From NCBI RefSeq assembly GCF_002097715.1, contig NZ_CP020737.1:1674001-1738000 (forward strand): 64,000 nt of DNA, given 5' to 3'. Of this stretch, positions 54,768 through 64,000 are shown piece after piece. The first letter of the stretch is position 1. Every line of letters starts with the position of its first letter. The DNA is from Burkholderia ubonensis subsp. mesacidophila. Its GTDB lineage: Bacteria; Pseudomonadota; Gammaproteobacteria; Burkholderiales; Burkholderiaceae. Made by a program: the position numbers and the translations under genes. The notes below the pieces were generated by a model, which saw only the letters and a list, made by a program, of their open reading frames with translations, did not search any database and was not told the DNA's origin.

Positions 54768-55718
54768 ATGAATGTCCGCTTTCGCCGTCGCTTCCTGACC
54801 GCCGCCGTGGCGGCGGTCGCGCTCGCTGCCGCGCCGTTCGCCCATGCGGAGACGGCCGGCAAGCCGAAAGTCGCGCTCGTGATGAAGTCGCTCGCCAACG
54901 AGTTCTTCCTGACGATGGAAAACGGCGCAAAGGAATACCAGAAGCACAACGCGGCCCAGTTCGACCTCGTCACCAACGGCATCAAGGATGAAACCGACAC
55001 CGCGAGCCAGATCCGCATCGTCGAGCAGATGATCGTGTCGAAGGTCGACGCGATCGTGCTCGCGCCGGCCGATTCGAAGGCGCTGGTGCCGGTCGTGAAG
55101 AAGGCGGTCGACGCCGGCATCATCGTCGTCAACATCGACAACCGGCTCGATCCGGACGTGCTGAAGGCCAAGCGCCTGAACGTGCCGTTCGTCGGCCCCG
55201 ACAACCGCAAGGGCGCGCGCAAGATCGGCGACCTCCTCGCGAAGAAGCTGAAGGCGGGCGACCAGGTCGGGATCGTCGAGGGCGTGTCGACGACGACCAA
55301 CGCGCAGCAGCGCACGGCCGGCTTCCAGGACGCGATGAAGGCGGGCGGGATGAAGGTCGTGTCGGTGCAGTCGGGCGAGTGGGAGATCGACAAGGGCAAT
55401 GCGGTCGCGTCCGCGATGCTCAACGAGTACCCGAACCTGAAGGCGCTGCTGTGCGGCAACGACAACATGGCGATCGGCGCGGTGTCCGCCGTGCGCGCGG
55501 CCGGCAAGCAGGGCAAGGTCAGCGTGGTCGGCTACGACAACATCAACGCGATCAAGCCGATGCTGAAGGACGGCCGCGTGCTCGCGACCGCCGACCAGTA
55601 CGCGGCGAAGCAGGCGGTGTTCGGCATCGACACGGCGCTCAAGGCGATCGCCGAGCATCGCAAGCAGGCCGACATGTCCGGCGTGGTCGAGACGCCGGTG
55701 GATCTCGTGACGAAGTGA
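54768..55718 (+). CDS. rbsB: Ribose-type periplasmic binding protein
   Basis: 316 residues. The signal peptide ends at PFAHAE. The type I sugar-binding fold shows PKVALVMKSLANEFFLTMEN, VDAIVLAPADSKALVPVVKK and VGYDNINAIKPMLKDGRVLA. AGGAG fits ATG 54768 (7 bases) better than ATG 54762. First gene of rbsB-A-C-R-K. Confidence 0.9.
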   Translation: MNVRFRRRFLTAAVAAVALAAAPFAHAETAGKPKVALVMKSLANEFFLTMENGAKEYQKHNAAQFDLVTNGIKDETDTASQIRIVEQMIVSKVDAIVLAPADSKALVPVVKKAVDAGIIVVNIDNRLDPDVLKAKRLNVPFVGPDNRKGARKIGDLLAKKLKAGDQVGIVEGVSTTTNAQQRTAGFQDAMKAGGMKVVSVQSGEWEIDKGNAVASAMLNEYPNLKALLCGNDNMAIGAVSAVRAAGKQGKVSVVGYDNINAIKPMLKDGRVLATADQYAAKQAVFGIDTALKAIAEHRKQADMSGVVETPVDLVTK

Positions 55719-55862
55719 CGCTGCCCGGCTGACGGCCGCCGCCCTCAAGAATCCGGCGCGGCGGCCGTTATCCGGTGTGAGCGCGATCACGGCCACTGCG
55801 TGCCACTTGTGAGCGTCAATCCCGCGCGCCGTCCGCTGCGCGCGGCCGCAACCAGGATCGCG

Positions 55863-57467
55863 ATGGAATCGACCTTCCAACCCTCCCGTTCTGCCATCCC
55901 CGTGCTGGCCGTCTCCGGCATTGGCAAGACCTATGCCGAGCCGGTGCTCGCGGACGTCTCGCTGACGCTTGCGTCCGGCGAGGCGCTGGCACTCACGGGC
56001 GAGAACGGCGCCGGCAAGAGCACGCTGTCGAAGATCGTCGGCGGGCTCGTCGCGCCGACGGCCGGCACGCTGCAGCTCGACGGGCGCGCGTATGCGCCCG
56101 CGAGCCGCAAGGACGCCGAAACACTCGGCGTGCGGATGGTGATGCAGGAGCTGAACCTGCTGCCGACGCTGTCGGTCGCGGAAAACCTGTTCCTGAACCG
56201 GCTGCCGCGCCGCTTCGGCATCATCGACCGCCAGCGGCTGCGCGACGACGCGCGCGCCGCGATGGCGCAGGTCGGGCTCGACGACGTCGATCCGGACACG
56301 CCCGTCGGCGCGCTCGGGATCGGCCACCAGCAGATGGTCGAGATCGCGCGCAACCTGATCGGCGACTGCCGCGTGCTGATCCTCGACGAGCCGACCGCGA
56401 TGCTGACCGCGCGCGAGGTCGAGCTGCTGTTCGAGCAGATCGACCGGCTCAAGGCGCGCGGCGTCGCGATCGTCTACATCTCGCACCGGCTCGAGGAGCT
56501 GGCGCGGGTGGCCGAGCGGGTCGCGGTGCTGCGCGACGGACGGCTCGTGCATGTCGGCGACATGGCCGCGACGACGACCGAGCGCCTCGTCACGCTGATG
56601 GTCGGGCGCGAGGTCGGCGAGCACATCGACCTCGGTGCGCGCCACTTCGGCGCGCCGCGGCTCGTCGTGTCGGGCATGACGCGCATGCCGGCCGTGCAGG
56701 ACGTGTCGCTCGAGGTGCGCGCGGGCGAGATCTTCGGCATCTCGGGCCTGATCGGCGCCGGGCGCACGGAGCTGCTGCGGCTGATCTACGGCGCCGACAC
56801 GCCGGACTCGGGCATGATCGCGGTCGGCCAGCCGCTCGAGCCGGCCGAGATCCGCTCGCCGGTCGACGCGGTGCGGCACGGCATCGCGCTGATCACCGAG
56901 GACCGCAAGGGCGAGGGCCTGCTGCTGTCGCAATCGGTGACGGCGAACGTGTCGCTCGGCCAGCTCGACCGGCTCGCGCGCGCGGGCGTCGTCGACGCGA
57001 CGCGCGAGACGGCGCTCGCCGAGCGCCAGATCGACGCGCTGCGCATCCGCACGCACGGCGCGTCGCAGCCGGTCGGCGAATTGTCGGGCGGCAACCAGCA
57101 GAAGGTCGTGATCGGCCGCTGGCTCGCGCGCGACATGGGCGTGCTGCTGTTCGACGAGCCGACGCGCGGCATCGACGTCGGCGCCAAATTCGAGATCTAC
57201 ACGCTGATGGGCGCGCTCGCGCGAGAAGGGCGCGCGCTCGTCGTCGTGTCGAGCGACCTGCGCGAGCTGATGCTCATCTGCGACCGGATCGGCGTGATGT
57301 CGGCCGGCCGCATGACCGCCGTGTTCGAGCGCGGCAACTGGACCCAGGATGCGCTGCTGGCCGCGGCGTTCGCCGGCTTCGGCCGCGACGAGGCCGCGCG
57401 CCATCCGGCAGCCGGAGCGGCGAAGGGAGCCGCGCCCGGCGCTTCGACGACAGGACCTTCGCAATGA
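55863..57467 (+). CDS. rbsA: Ribose-type ABC transporter ATP-binding protein (two domains)
   Basis: 534 residues with two fused ATPase domains. The first has Walker A GENGAGKST, signature region GIGHQQMVEIARNLIGD and ILDEPTAML. The second has the degenerate GLIGAGRTELLRLIYGAD usual in this class, then LSGGNQQKVVIGRWLARD and LLFDEPTRGIDVG. ATG 55863 has AGGA before it; ATG 55800 is possible. Its stop overlaps rbsC. Confidence 0.92.
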   Translation: MESTFQPSRSAIPVLAVSGIGKTYAEPVLADVSLTLASGEALALTGENGAGKSTLSKIVGGLVAPTAGTLQLDGRAYAPASRKDAETLGVRMVMQELNLLPTLSVAENLFLNRLPRRFGIIDRQRLRDDARAAMAQVGLDDVDPDTPVGALGIGHQQMVEIARNLIGDCRVLILDEPTAMLTAREVELLFEQIDRLKARGVAIVYISHRLEELARVAERVAVLRDGRLVHVGDMAATTTERLVTLMVGREVGEHIDLGARHFGAPRLVVSGMTRMPAVQDVSLEVRAGEIFGISGLIGAGRTELLRLIYGADTPDSGMIAVGQPLEPAEIRSPVDAVRHGIALITEDRKGEGLLLSQSVTANVSLGQLDRLARAGVVDATRETALAERQIDALRIRTHGASQPVGELSGGNQQKVVIGRWLARDMGVLLFDEPTRGIDVGAKFEIYTLMGALAREGRALVVVSSDLRELMLICDRIGVMSAGRMTAVFERGNWTQDALLAAAFAGFGRDEAARHPAAGAAKGAAPGASTTGPSQ

Positions 57468-58483
57468 CCCAGCCCCCCGTTACCCCGACCGACGCCAACC
57501 CGCAGCAGCCCGTCATGGGGCGCCGCGCGCGCATGCTGTCCGGCACCCGGCTCGGCCTGTCGAACTACCTCGGGCTCGCCGGCGCGCTCGCCGCGATGAT
57601 CGCGCTGTTCTCGACGCTGAGCTCGCATTTCCTGACCTACGATACGTTCAGCACGATCGCGAACCAGATTCCCGATCTCGTCGTGATGTCGGTCGGCATG
57701 ACCTTCGTGCTGATCATCGCCGGGATCGACCTGTCGGTCGGCTCGGTGCTCGCGCTCGCCGCGTCGATGGTCAGCGTCGCCGCGCTCAAGTGGCAGTGGG
57801 GGCCGCTGCCCGCCGCGCTGATCGGCATCGCGGCCGCGACCGCGACGGGCACGCTGACGGGCGCGGTCACGGTCGGCTGGCGGATTCCGTCGTTCATCGT
57901 GTCGCTCGGCGTGCTCGAGGCCGCGCGCGGGCTCGCGTACCAGCTGACGAATTCGCGCACCGCTTACATCGGCGACGCGTTCGACTTCCTGTCGAACCCG
58001 CTCGCGCTCGGCATTTCGCCGGCGTTCCTGATTGCCGTCGCGGTGATGATCGTCGCGCAGTTCGTGCTGACGCGCACCGTGTTCGGCCGCTATCTCGTCG
58101 GCATCGGCACGAACGAGGAGGCGGTCCGACTTGCCGGGGTAAACCCTCGGCCGTATAAAATCCTCGTATTCGCGCTGATGGGCGCGCTTGCCGGGCTCGC
58201 GTCGCTGTTCCAGATCTCGCGGCTCGAAGCGGCGGACCCGAACGCGGGCAGCGGGCTCGAGCTGCAGGTGATCGCGGCCGTCGTGATCGGCGGCACGAGC
58301 CTGATGGGCGGGCGCGGCTCGGTGATCAGCACGTTCTTCGGCGTATTGATCATCTCCGTGCTGGCCGCCGGGCTCGCGCAGATCGGCGCGAACGAGCCGA
58401 CGAAGCGGATCATCACCGGGGCGGTGATCGTGGTGGCTGTCGTGCTCGACACTTACCGCAGCCGGCGCGCGCGCGCCCGGTAG
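57464..58483 (+). CDS. rbsC: Ribose-type ABC transporter permease
   Basis: 339 residues, eight to ten membrane helices. Family motifs are MTFVLIIAGIDLSVGSVLAL and GRYLVGIGTNEEAVRLAGVN. A 4-base overlap with rbsA indicates translational coupling. Confidence 0.93.
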   Translation: MTQPPVTPTDANPQQPVMGRRARMLSGTRLGLSNYLGLAGALAAMIALFSTLSSHFLTYDTFSTIANQIPDLVVMSVGMTFVLIIAGIDLSVGSVLALAASMVSVAALKWQWGPLPAALIGIAAATATGTLTGAVTVGWRIPSFIVSLGVLEAARGLAYQLTNSRTAYIGDAFDFLSNPLALGISPAFLIAVAVMIVAQFVLTRTVFGRYLVGIGTNEEAVRLAGVNPRPYKILVFALMGALAGLASLFQISRLEAADPNAGSGLELQVIAAVVIGGTSLMGGRGSVISTFFGVLIISVLAAGLAQIGANEPTKRIITGAVIVVAVVLDTYRSRRARAR

Positions 58484-58533
58484 GAACCGCGCACGGCAAG
58501 AACAACAGAGAACGGACCAGAGAGAAACGGGAA

Positions 58534-59565
58534 ATGGCGACGATCAAGGATGTAGCGGCCATGGCGGGCGTATCGTTTACGACCGTGTCGCACGTGGTAA
58601 ACAATTCGCGGCCGGTGTCCGCGGACGTGCGCGCGAAAGTCGAAGGGGCGATCCGCGAGCTGAATTACGTGCCGTCGGCGGTCGCGCGCTCGCTGAAGGC
58701 GCGCGCGACGGCGACCATCGGGCTCGTCGTGCCGAACAGCACGAATCCGTATTTTGCCGAGCTCGCGCGCGGCATCGAGGACCAGTGCGCCGCCAATGGC
58801 TACTGCGTGTTCTTCTGCAACTCGGACGACGATCCGATCAAGCAACGCAACTACCTGCGCGTACTGCAGGAAAAGCGCATCGACGGGCTGATCGTCGCAT
58901 CGGCCGGCGAGGATGCGGTGCTCGCGCAGTCGCTCGCCGACGCGCATGCGCCGCTCGTGGTCGTCGACCGCAACATCGAGGGGCTCGCCGCGGATCTCGT
59001 GCAGATCGACCACGAACGCGGCGCGTATCTGGCGACCCGCCACCTGCTGGAGCTGGGGCACGCAAAGATCGGCTGCATCACCGGGCCGACGGACACGGCC
59101 GTCAGCGCGATGCGCGTGCACGGCTTCATCCGCGCGATGGCCGAGCGCAGCATCGACATCGTGCCGGGCGCGATCGCGGAAAGCGACTTCTCGTGCCTCG
59201 GCGGCTATCACGCGGCGTCGCGGCTGTTCGAATCGGTGCGGCCGAGCGCGATCTTCGCCGGCAACGACCTGATGGGCGTCGGCGCGCTGCGCGCGGCGGC
59301 CGAGCGCGGGCTGCGCGTGCCGGACGACTGCTCGATCATCGGCTTCGACGACATCGAATTCTCCCGCTATACGTATCCGGCCTTGTCGACGGTCGGCCAG
59401 TCGGTGCGCGCGCTTGGCGAGATGGCCGCGCAGACGCTGATCGAACGGATCAGCGGCGGGGCGAGCGCCGCGCCGAGCCGGCGGCGCGTCGTGTCGCCGC
59501 GCCTCGTGCTGCGCGAATCGACCGCCGTCTACCGCGAACCGGCGCCGGCCGGCAACCGCGCATGA
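58534..59565 (+). CDS. rbsR: LacI-family regulator of the ribose operon
   Basis: 343 residues. The helix-turn-helix and hinge helix are [20 protein letters not shown] and [20 protein letters not shown]; the effector domain is of periplasmic-binding type. Located inside the operon, so it likely represses its own transcription through the palindrome at 54705 until sugar binds. The stop overlaps rbsK by 4 bases. Confidence 0.9.
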   Translation: MATIKDVAAMAGVSFTTVSHVVNNSRPVSADVRAKVEGAIRELNYVPSAVARSLKARATATIGLVVPNSTNPYFAELARGIEDQCAANGYCVFFCNSDDDPIKQRNYLRVLQEKRIDGLIVASAGEDAVLAQSLADAHAPLVVVDRNIEGLAADLVQIDHERGAYLATRHLLELGHAKIGCITGPTDTAVSAMRVHGFIRAMAERSIDIVPGAIAESDFSCLGGYHAASRLFESVRPSAIFAGNDLMGVGALRAAAERGLRVPDDCSIIGFDDIEFSRYTYPALSTVGQSVRALGEMAAQTLIERISGGASAAPSRRRVVSPRLVLRESTAVYREPAPAGNRA

Positions 59566-60503
59566 CGGCGCGCGTCACCTCCGGCGCGCCGCAAGCGGGG
59601 CGCGTGACGGTCATCGGCAGTCTCAACATGGATCTCGTCGTGCGTGCGCCGCGGCTGCCGCTGCCCGGCGAAACGCTCGCCGGCCATGCGTTCGCGCAGG
59701 CCGCGGGCGGCAAGGGCGGCAACCAGGCGGTCGCCGCCGCGCGGCTCGGCGCGCAGGTCGCGATGATCGGCTGCGTCGGCGCGGATGCGCACGGCGCCGC
59801 GCTGCGCGCCGGCCTCGAAGCCGAGGGGATCGACTGCGCGGGGCTCGCGACGAGCGCGACGGCGTCGACCGGCGTCGCGCTGATCGTCGTCGACGACGCG
59901 AGCCAGAACGCGATCGTGATCGTCGCCGGCGGCAACGGCGAGGTGACGCCGGCGACGGTCGCGCGCCACGACGCGGCGATCGGCGCGGCCGACGTGCTGA
60001 TCTGCCAGCTCGAGACGCCGGCGGACGCGGTCTTCGCAGCGCTTTCCGCCGGGCGCGGGCTCGGCCGCACGGTCGTGCTCAACCCGGCGCCCGCGGTCGC
60101 GCCGCTGCCGGCCGGCTGGCTGCCGCTCGTCGATTACCTGATTCCGAACGAGGTCGAGGCGGCGGCGCTGACGGGCCTGCCGATCCGCGACCCGGCCGAC
60201 GCCGAAGCCGCCGCGCGCGCGCTGCAGGCGGGCGGCGCGCGCAACGTGCTGGTCACGCTCGGCGCGCGCGGCGTGCTCGCGCTGACGGCGGACGGCGCGG
60301 CGCGCCACTATCCGGCGCCCGCGGTGCAGGCGGTCGACACGACCGCCGCCGGCGACACTTTCATCGGCGGCTTCGCCGCGCGGCTCGCGGCCGGCGCAGA
60401 CGTCGACGCCGCGATCCGCTTCGCGCAACGCGCGGCGGCAATCTCCGTGACGCGCGCAGGCGCACAGCCGTCGATTCCGACCCTGGCCGAACTTACCGAT
60501 TGA
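59562..60503 (+). CDS. rbsK: Ribokinase
   Basis: 313 residues of the PfkB family. Motifs: VIGSLNMDLVVRAPRLPLPG, AAGGKGGNQAVAAARLGAQV and the catalytic anion hole DTTAAGDTFIGGFAARLA with the base Asp. It phosphorylates ribose entering by RbsABC; RpiA elsewhere in this window can pass the product to the pentose phosphate pathway. RbsD mutarotase is absent. Confidence 0.93.
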   Translation: MTARVTSGAPQAGRVTVIGSLNMDLVVRAPRLPLPGETLAGHAFAQAAGGKGGNQAVAAARLGAQVAMIGCVGADAHGAALRAGLEAEGIDCAGLATSATASTGVALIVVDDASQNAIVIVAGGNGEVTPATVARHDAAIGAADVLICQLETPADAVFAALSAGRGLGRTVVLNPAPAVAPLPAGWLPLVDYLIPNEVEAAALTGLPIRDPADAEAAARALQAGGARNVLVTLGARGVLALTADGAARHYPAPAVQAVDTTAAGDTFIGGFAARLAAGADVDAAIRFAQRAAAISVTRAGAQPSIPTLAELTD

Positions 60504-60696
60504 CTACCCGGATTTATGATCCCGGGATGTTTTCGGGTAATTATTTCCTGATTTGAAATTAATCAACAAATTGTTCTGAAAGTTACGGTAAACACCATCA
60601 AGTCGTGCGAATTGTTGTCGTAATTGCATGGAGGGAAGCAAACGCTTCTGGGTGACGGGCACGGCCCGTCAATGACGACGCAAGACAGGAAGAAAG

Positions 60697-62436
60697 ATGG
60701 TGTTCAAAGACCTGACGATCCGCGCGCGTATCGGTTTCACGATCGCGTTTCTGGCCGGGCTGCTGTGCCTGATCGGCGGGCTGGGGTTGTTCGGCATGGC
60801 GCGCGCGAACGACTCGAACCGCGACATTTTCACGAACCAGATGCCGAGCGCGGTCAACGTGGGGATCGCCGAGATATACGCCGCGCGCGAGCGCCTCGCG
60901 CTCGATCGCGCCGCGTTCGGCGCCGGCACACCGGAGGCGGCGGCGGCGACCGAACGCAGCCGCGCGATGCGCGCGCAGTCCGACGCGTGGTGGCAGAAGT
61001 ACCTCGCGCTGCCGCGCGGCCCCGAGGAGGATAAGCTCGCGCAGGACGTCGCCGCGAAGCGCCAGGCGCTGCAGCGCGAGTGCGACAGCTTCGCCGGCGT
61101 CATTGCGGCGAACGATCATGACCGGATCGCCGACGGCGCGAAGCAGCTTCAGGTGCGCTACAACGAACTCTCGGTAGCGGGCGAGGCGCTGCGCAATTTC
61201 CAGTTCACCGACGCGCAGGGCGCGTTCGACCGGGCGGAATCGACCTACGAGACGCTGCGGATCGTGTCGGTCGTCGCGCTCGTGGCCGGGCTCATCGCCG
61301 CGCTGGTGTCGTACGTGACGCTGAGCCGCGCGATCGGTCAACCGCTCGCCGATGCACTCGCGCATTTCGACGCGATCTCCGCGGGCGACCTGCGCCGCCG
61401 CATCGTCGTGAAGCGCCGCGACGAAATGGGCCAGTTGCTGGAGGGCCTCGGGAAGATGCAGCGCGGGCTCGTCGAGACCGTCAGCACGGTGCGGGGCGGC
61501 AGCGAATCGATCGCGACGGCGGCCAAGCAGATCGCGGCCGGCAACATCGACCTGTCGTCGCGCACCGAGGAACAGGCCTCGGCGCTGCAGGAAACCGCGT
61601 CGAGCATGGAGCAACTGACCGGCACCGTGAAGCAGAACGCCGACAATGCGCGCCAGGCGAGCGCGCTTGCCGCGAACGCGTCGGAAATCGCGAACAAGGG
61701 CAACGTCGTCGTCGGGCAGGTGGTCGGCACGATGGGCGAAATCAACCAGAGTTCTGCAAAGATCGCCGACATCATCGCGATCATCGAAGGGATCGCGTTC
61801 CAGACCAACATTCTTGCGCTGAATGCCGCCGTCGAGGCCGCACGGGCCGGCGAGGAAGGCCGCGGTTTCGCGGTGGTCGCGGGCGAGGTGCGCAGCCTCG
61901 CGCAGCGTTCGTCAGGGGCCGCCAAGGAGATCAAGACGCTGATCGACGCATCGGTCGAGCGCATCCGTTCCGGCTCGACGCTCGTCGACGAAGCGGGGCA
62001 GACGATGACGGAAGTGATCAGCGCGGTGCAGCGCGTGACCGACATCATGGGCGAGATTGCAGCCGCGTCGGAGGAGCAGAGCGGCGGCATCGACCAGGTT
62101 GCGCGCGCGGTCGCGCAGATGGACGAAGTGACGCAGCAGAACGCGGCGCTCGTCGAGGAAGCGGCGGCTGCCGCGCAGTCGCTCGACGAACAGGCCGCGA
62201 GGCTGCGCGAGACGGTCTCGGTGTTCCAGCTCGACCATGGCGGGGCGCAGCGTCATGCGGCCGAGCCGGCTGCGGTGCGTCGCGTGACGCCGGCGCCCGC
62301 GACGGTTGCGCGCGAGAGCCACGACGCGCCCGCGCCGCGCGCGGCAGTCGCGCCGCCGGCCCGCCGCGCAGCTGCAGCGCCTTCCGCAGCAGCTGCGCCG
62401 GTCGCTGCCGGCAACGACGACTGGGAGACCTTCTGA
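60697..62436 (+). CDS. Methyl-accepting chemotaxis protein
   Basis: 579 residues. Membrane helix 1 is about residues 11-31 (FTIAFLAGLLCLIGGLGLFG), a periplasmic four-helix sensor of about 150 residues follows, membrane helix 2 is near VVALVAGLIAALVSYVTL, then a HAMP domain and a cytoplasmic signalling coiled coil with the conserved hairpin GIAFQTNILALNAAVEAARA. An alanine/proline-rich linker leads to the C-terminus DDWETF, matching the xWxxF CheR/CheB tether. The ligand is unknown; adjacency to the ribose operon is suggestive only. Confidence 0.93.
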   Translation: MVFKDLTIRARIGFTIAFLAGLLCLIGGLGLFGMARANDSNRDIFTNQMPSAVNVGIAEIYAARERLALDRAAFGAGTPEAAAATERSRAMRAQSDAWWQKYLALPRGPEEDKLAQDVAAKRQALQRECDSFAGVIAANDHDRIADGAKQLQVRYNELSVAGEALRNFQFTDAQGAFDRAESTYETLRIVSVVALVAGLIAALVSYVTLSRAIGQPLADALAHFDAISAGDLRRRIVVKRRDEMGQLLEGLGKMQRGLVETVSTVRGGSESIATAAKQIAAGNIDLSSRTEEQASALQETASSMEQLTGTVKQNADNARQASALAANASEIANKGNVVVGQVVGTMGEINQSSAKIADIIAIIEGIAFQTNILALNAAVEAARAGEEGRGFAVVAGEVRSLAQRSSGAAKEIKTLIDASVERIRSGSTLVDEAGQTMTEVISAVQRVTDIMGEIAAASEEQSGGIDQVARAVAQMDEVTQQNAALVEEAAAAAQSLDEQAARLRETVSVFQLDHGGAQRHAAEPAAVRRVTPAPATVARESHDAPAPRAAVAPPARRAAAAPSAAAAPVAAGNDDWETF

Positions 62437-62925
62437 TTCCCGGGAATACTGCATGCATCGCGCATCTATCCCCATTTGCGTGACCCCCGAACGCCCGCCT
62501 CGCGCGGGCGTTTTTGCATCTGCAGCCGATGCGACATGCACGTGCGCAACCGTCATACGGGTATCTCCGTAAGGGTCATGCGAAAAAATAATTTGTAACT
62601 GCGCGTCGAGCGTGTCGTCCGGAATGCATGCTCGAACGTATAGGGATGAAGGGGAGGCGGTGTGGATTTCGCGATGCCCGGCACGTCCAACACACAAGAC
62701 GTTCCGGTGCTCGACAAGACGCGACGGATGCAGTTTCGTCAGCTCGGGAGGTCGATTGTAGAGCGACGAATTGCGTTGTCCAAGTCATGTGTCGTCGATG
62801 ACGAACTTCATACAACGAGTTCGTGAAAAAAAATAAGAAAGGGTTTAGGATGAATTCGAACGCGCTTGCTTCTGCGCAGTCACATGAAGGCAGGCACGTC
62901 TTCAGACAAAGGCGAGGGAGGTAGC
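62437..62925. other. Intergenic region between chemoreceptor and prkA
   Basis: 489 bases. After the terminator at 62491 the region becomes AT-richer toward prkA (TGAAAAAAAATAAGAAAGGG at about 62820), which suggests its promoter. No gene is supported. Confidence 0.5.
62491..62515 (+). terminator. Terminator after the chemoreceptor gene
   Basis: ACGCCCGC/GCGGGCGT stem with a short CTCGC-type loop followed by TTTTT. Confidence 0.85.
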
Positions 62926-64000
62926 ATGGATATTTACAGCAGCTTCGCGAACCGCTTCGAAAAAACGCGAGAGGAAGAGTTCTCGCTGGAAGAGTACCTC
63001 GCGCTCTGCAAAAACGATCCATCCGCGTATGCTACGGCCGGCGAACGCATGCTGGCTGCAATCGGGGAACCTGAGCACATCGATACCCGCAACGAGCCGC
63101 GCCTGTCGCGGATCTTTGCGAACAAGGTCATCAAGGTCTATCCCGCGTTCCGTGAGTTCTACGGAATGGAGGAGGTGATCGAGCAGGTGGTCGCGTATTT
63201 CCGCCACGCTGCGCAAGGGCTCGAGGAGAAGAAGCAGATCCTCTATCTGCTCGGCCCGGTGGGCGGCGGCAAGTCGTCGATCGCCGAGCGTCTCAAGCAG
63301 CTGATGGAACGCGTGCCGTTCTATTCGCTGAAGGGCTCGCCCGTCAACGAATCGCCGCTCGGGCTGTTCGACTACGACGAGGACGGGCCGATTCTCGAGG
63401 AACAGTACGGCATTCCTCGCCGCTACCTGAAGAGCATCCTGAGCCCGTGGGCGGTGAAGCGCCTGCACGAATACAACGGCGACATCCGCCAGTTCCGCGT
63501 CGTGCGCCGCTATCCGTCGATCCTGCGGCAGATCGCGATTTCGAAGACCGAACCGGGTGACGAGAACAACCAGGACATCTCGTCGCTCGTCGGCAAGGTC
63601 GACATCCGCAAGCTCGAGCAGTACGCACAGGATGACGCCGACGCGTACAGCTACTCCGGCGGCCTGTGCCTCGCGAACCAGGGCCTGCTCGAGTTCGTCG
63701 AAATGTTCAAGGCGCCGATCAAGGTGCTGCACCCGCTGCTGACCGCGACGCAGGAAGGCAACTTCAAGGGCACCGAGGGGTTCGGCGCGATTCCGTTCGA
63801 CGGCATCATCCTCGCGCACTCGAACGAGTCGGAGTGGAAGGCGTTCAAGAACAACCGCAACAACGAGGCGCTGCTCGACCGGATCTTCGTCGTGAAGGTG
63901 CCGTACTGCCTGCGCGTGTCGGAAGAGATCAAGATCTACGAGAAGCTGATCCGCAACTCGTCGCTCGCCGAGGCCGTGTGCGCGCCGGGCACGCTGAAAA
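62926..64000 (+). CDS. prkA: PrkA-family serine protein kinase/AAA+ ATPase (5' part)
   Basis: 358 residues are visible before the window ends; the family is about 640. The AAA core has Walker A YLLGPVGGGKSSIAERL and Walker B-like FDGIILAHSNESEWKAF, with SPVNESPLGLFDYDEDGPIL and IPRRYLKSILSPWAVKRL characteristic of PrkA/YeaG. GGGAGG precedes ATG 62926. YeaG homologues act in starvation responses and are usually followed by yeaH-type and spoVR genes, which would lie beyond the window. Confidence 0.95.
   Translation, partial: MDIYSSFANRFEKTREEEFSLEEYLALCKNDPSAYATAGERMLAAIGEPEHIDTRNEPRLSRIFANKVIKVYPAFREFYGMEEVIEQVVAYFRHAAQGLEEKKQILYLLGPVGGGKSSIAERLKQLMERVPFYSLKGSPVNESPLGLFDYDEDGPILEEQYGIPRRYLKSILSPWAVKRLHEYNGDIRQFRVVRRYPSILRQIAISKTEPGDENNQDISSLVGKVDIRKLEQYAQDDADAYSYSGGLCLANQGLLEFVEMFKAPIKVLHPLLTATQEGNFKGTEGFGAIPFDGIILAHSNESEWKAFKNNRNNEALLDRIFVVKVPYCLRVSEEIKIYEKLIRNSSLAEAVCAPGTLK

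Noticed and set aside
54534..57464. 976-codon open frame on the minus strand opposite rbsB-rbsA
   Set aside because: Antisense shadow of two clear genes, with the usual Arg/His/Asp-rich composition.

Overview
The window is high-GC DNA that reads like chromosome 1 of a Burkholderia species, most likely of the B. cepacia complex. This rests on gene content and protein character: RNase R/RlmB, the bpt-aat pair, MnmH with a YraQ-like permease, LexA with tandem CTGT-N8-ACAG boxes, an sbp-cysTWA-cysB sulfate operon, and strong GC3 bias that opens long meaningless frames on the opposite strand. No search was run, so the species is an inference.

Left part (1-26 kb). The window opens in a decaying fimbrial locus: a broken gene on the minus strand, a C-terminal usher remnant fused to a foreign start, and a tip-adhesin-like gene whose signal region looks frameshifted. 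Housekeeping genes follow: cytochrome b561, tRNA-Leu(CAG), rnr-rlmB, an acyl-CoA ligase, an AmiD-type amidase lipoprotein, rpiA, a FadR-type regulator, a Gfo/Idh/MocA oxidoreductase, a cystine-type uptake system, an N-end-rule operon (Nudix-aat-bpt-pyrD), tRNA-fMet, a UPF0303 protein, an SMR transporter, a 3-hydroxyisobutyryl-CoA hydrolase-like enzyme, an alkanesulfonate operon (ssuD-ssuC-ssuB-mop) and dusA, with tRNA-His just downstream.

Island (about 26.1-30 kb). Between tRNA-His and a second tRNA-fMet lies a lower-GC stretch with the look of a decayed prophage: a tyrosine integrase broken by two frame changes, an orphan gene, a DUF4214-like/SAM-methyltransferase gene, holin and endolysin remnants, and a HicB-like antitoxin remnant. 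The second tRNA-fMet has its own good promoter and a compensatory base-pair change relative to the first.

Middle and right (30-64 kb). An intergenic region at 30.6-30.9 kb carries two homologous, terminator-ended elements with the same three-hairpin plan, probably a pair of small RNAs; this is the most novel-looking signal in the window. Then come small stress and metabolism genes (DUF1330, VOC protein, GAF-GGDEF diguanylate cyclase, PLD-family nuclease, HxlR regulator with a thioesterase, aldo/keto reductase, MHS transporter, M20 peptidase with a LysR regulator), mnmH with a permease, a NodIJ-type exporter, a universal stress protein, lexA with two downstream genes, the sulfate operon, the ribose operon rbsBACRK, a chemoreceptor with a CheR-tether-like tail, and the 5' part of prkA, which runs off the end.

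Sulfur is a theme: cystine, alkanesulfonate and sulfate uptake systems and CysB are all present, while ssuA and ssuE are absent from the ssu operon.
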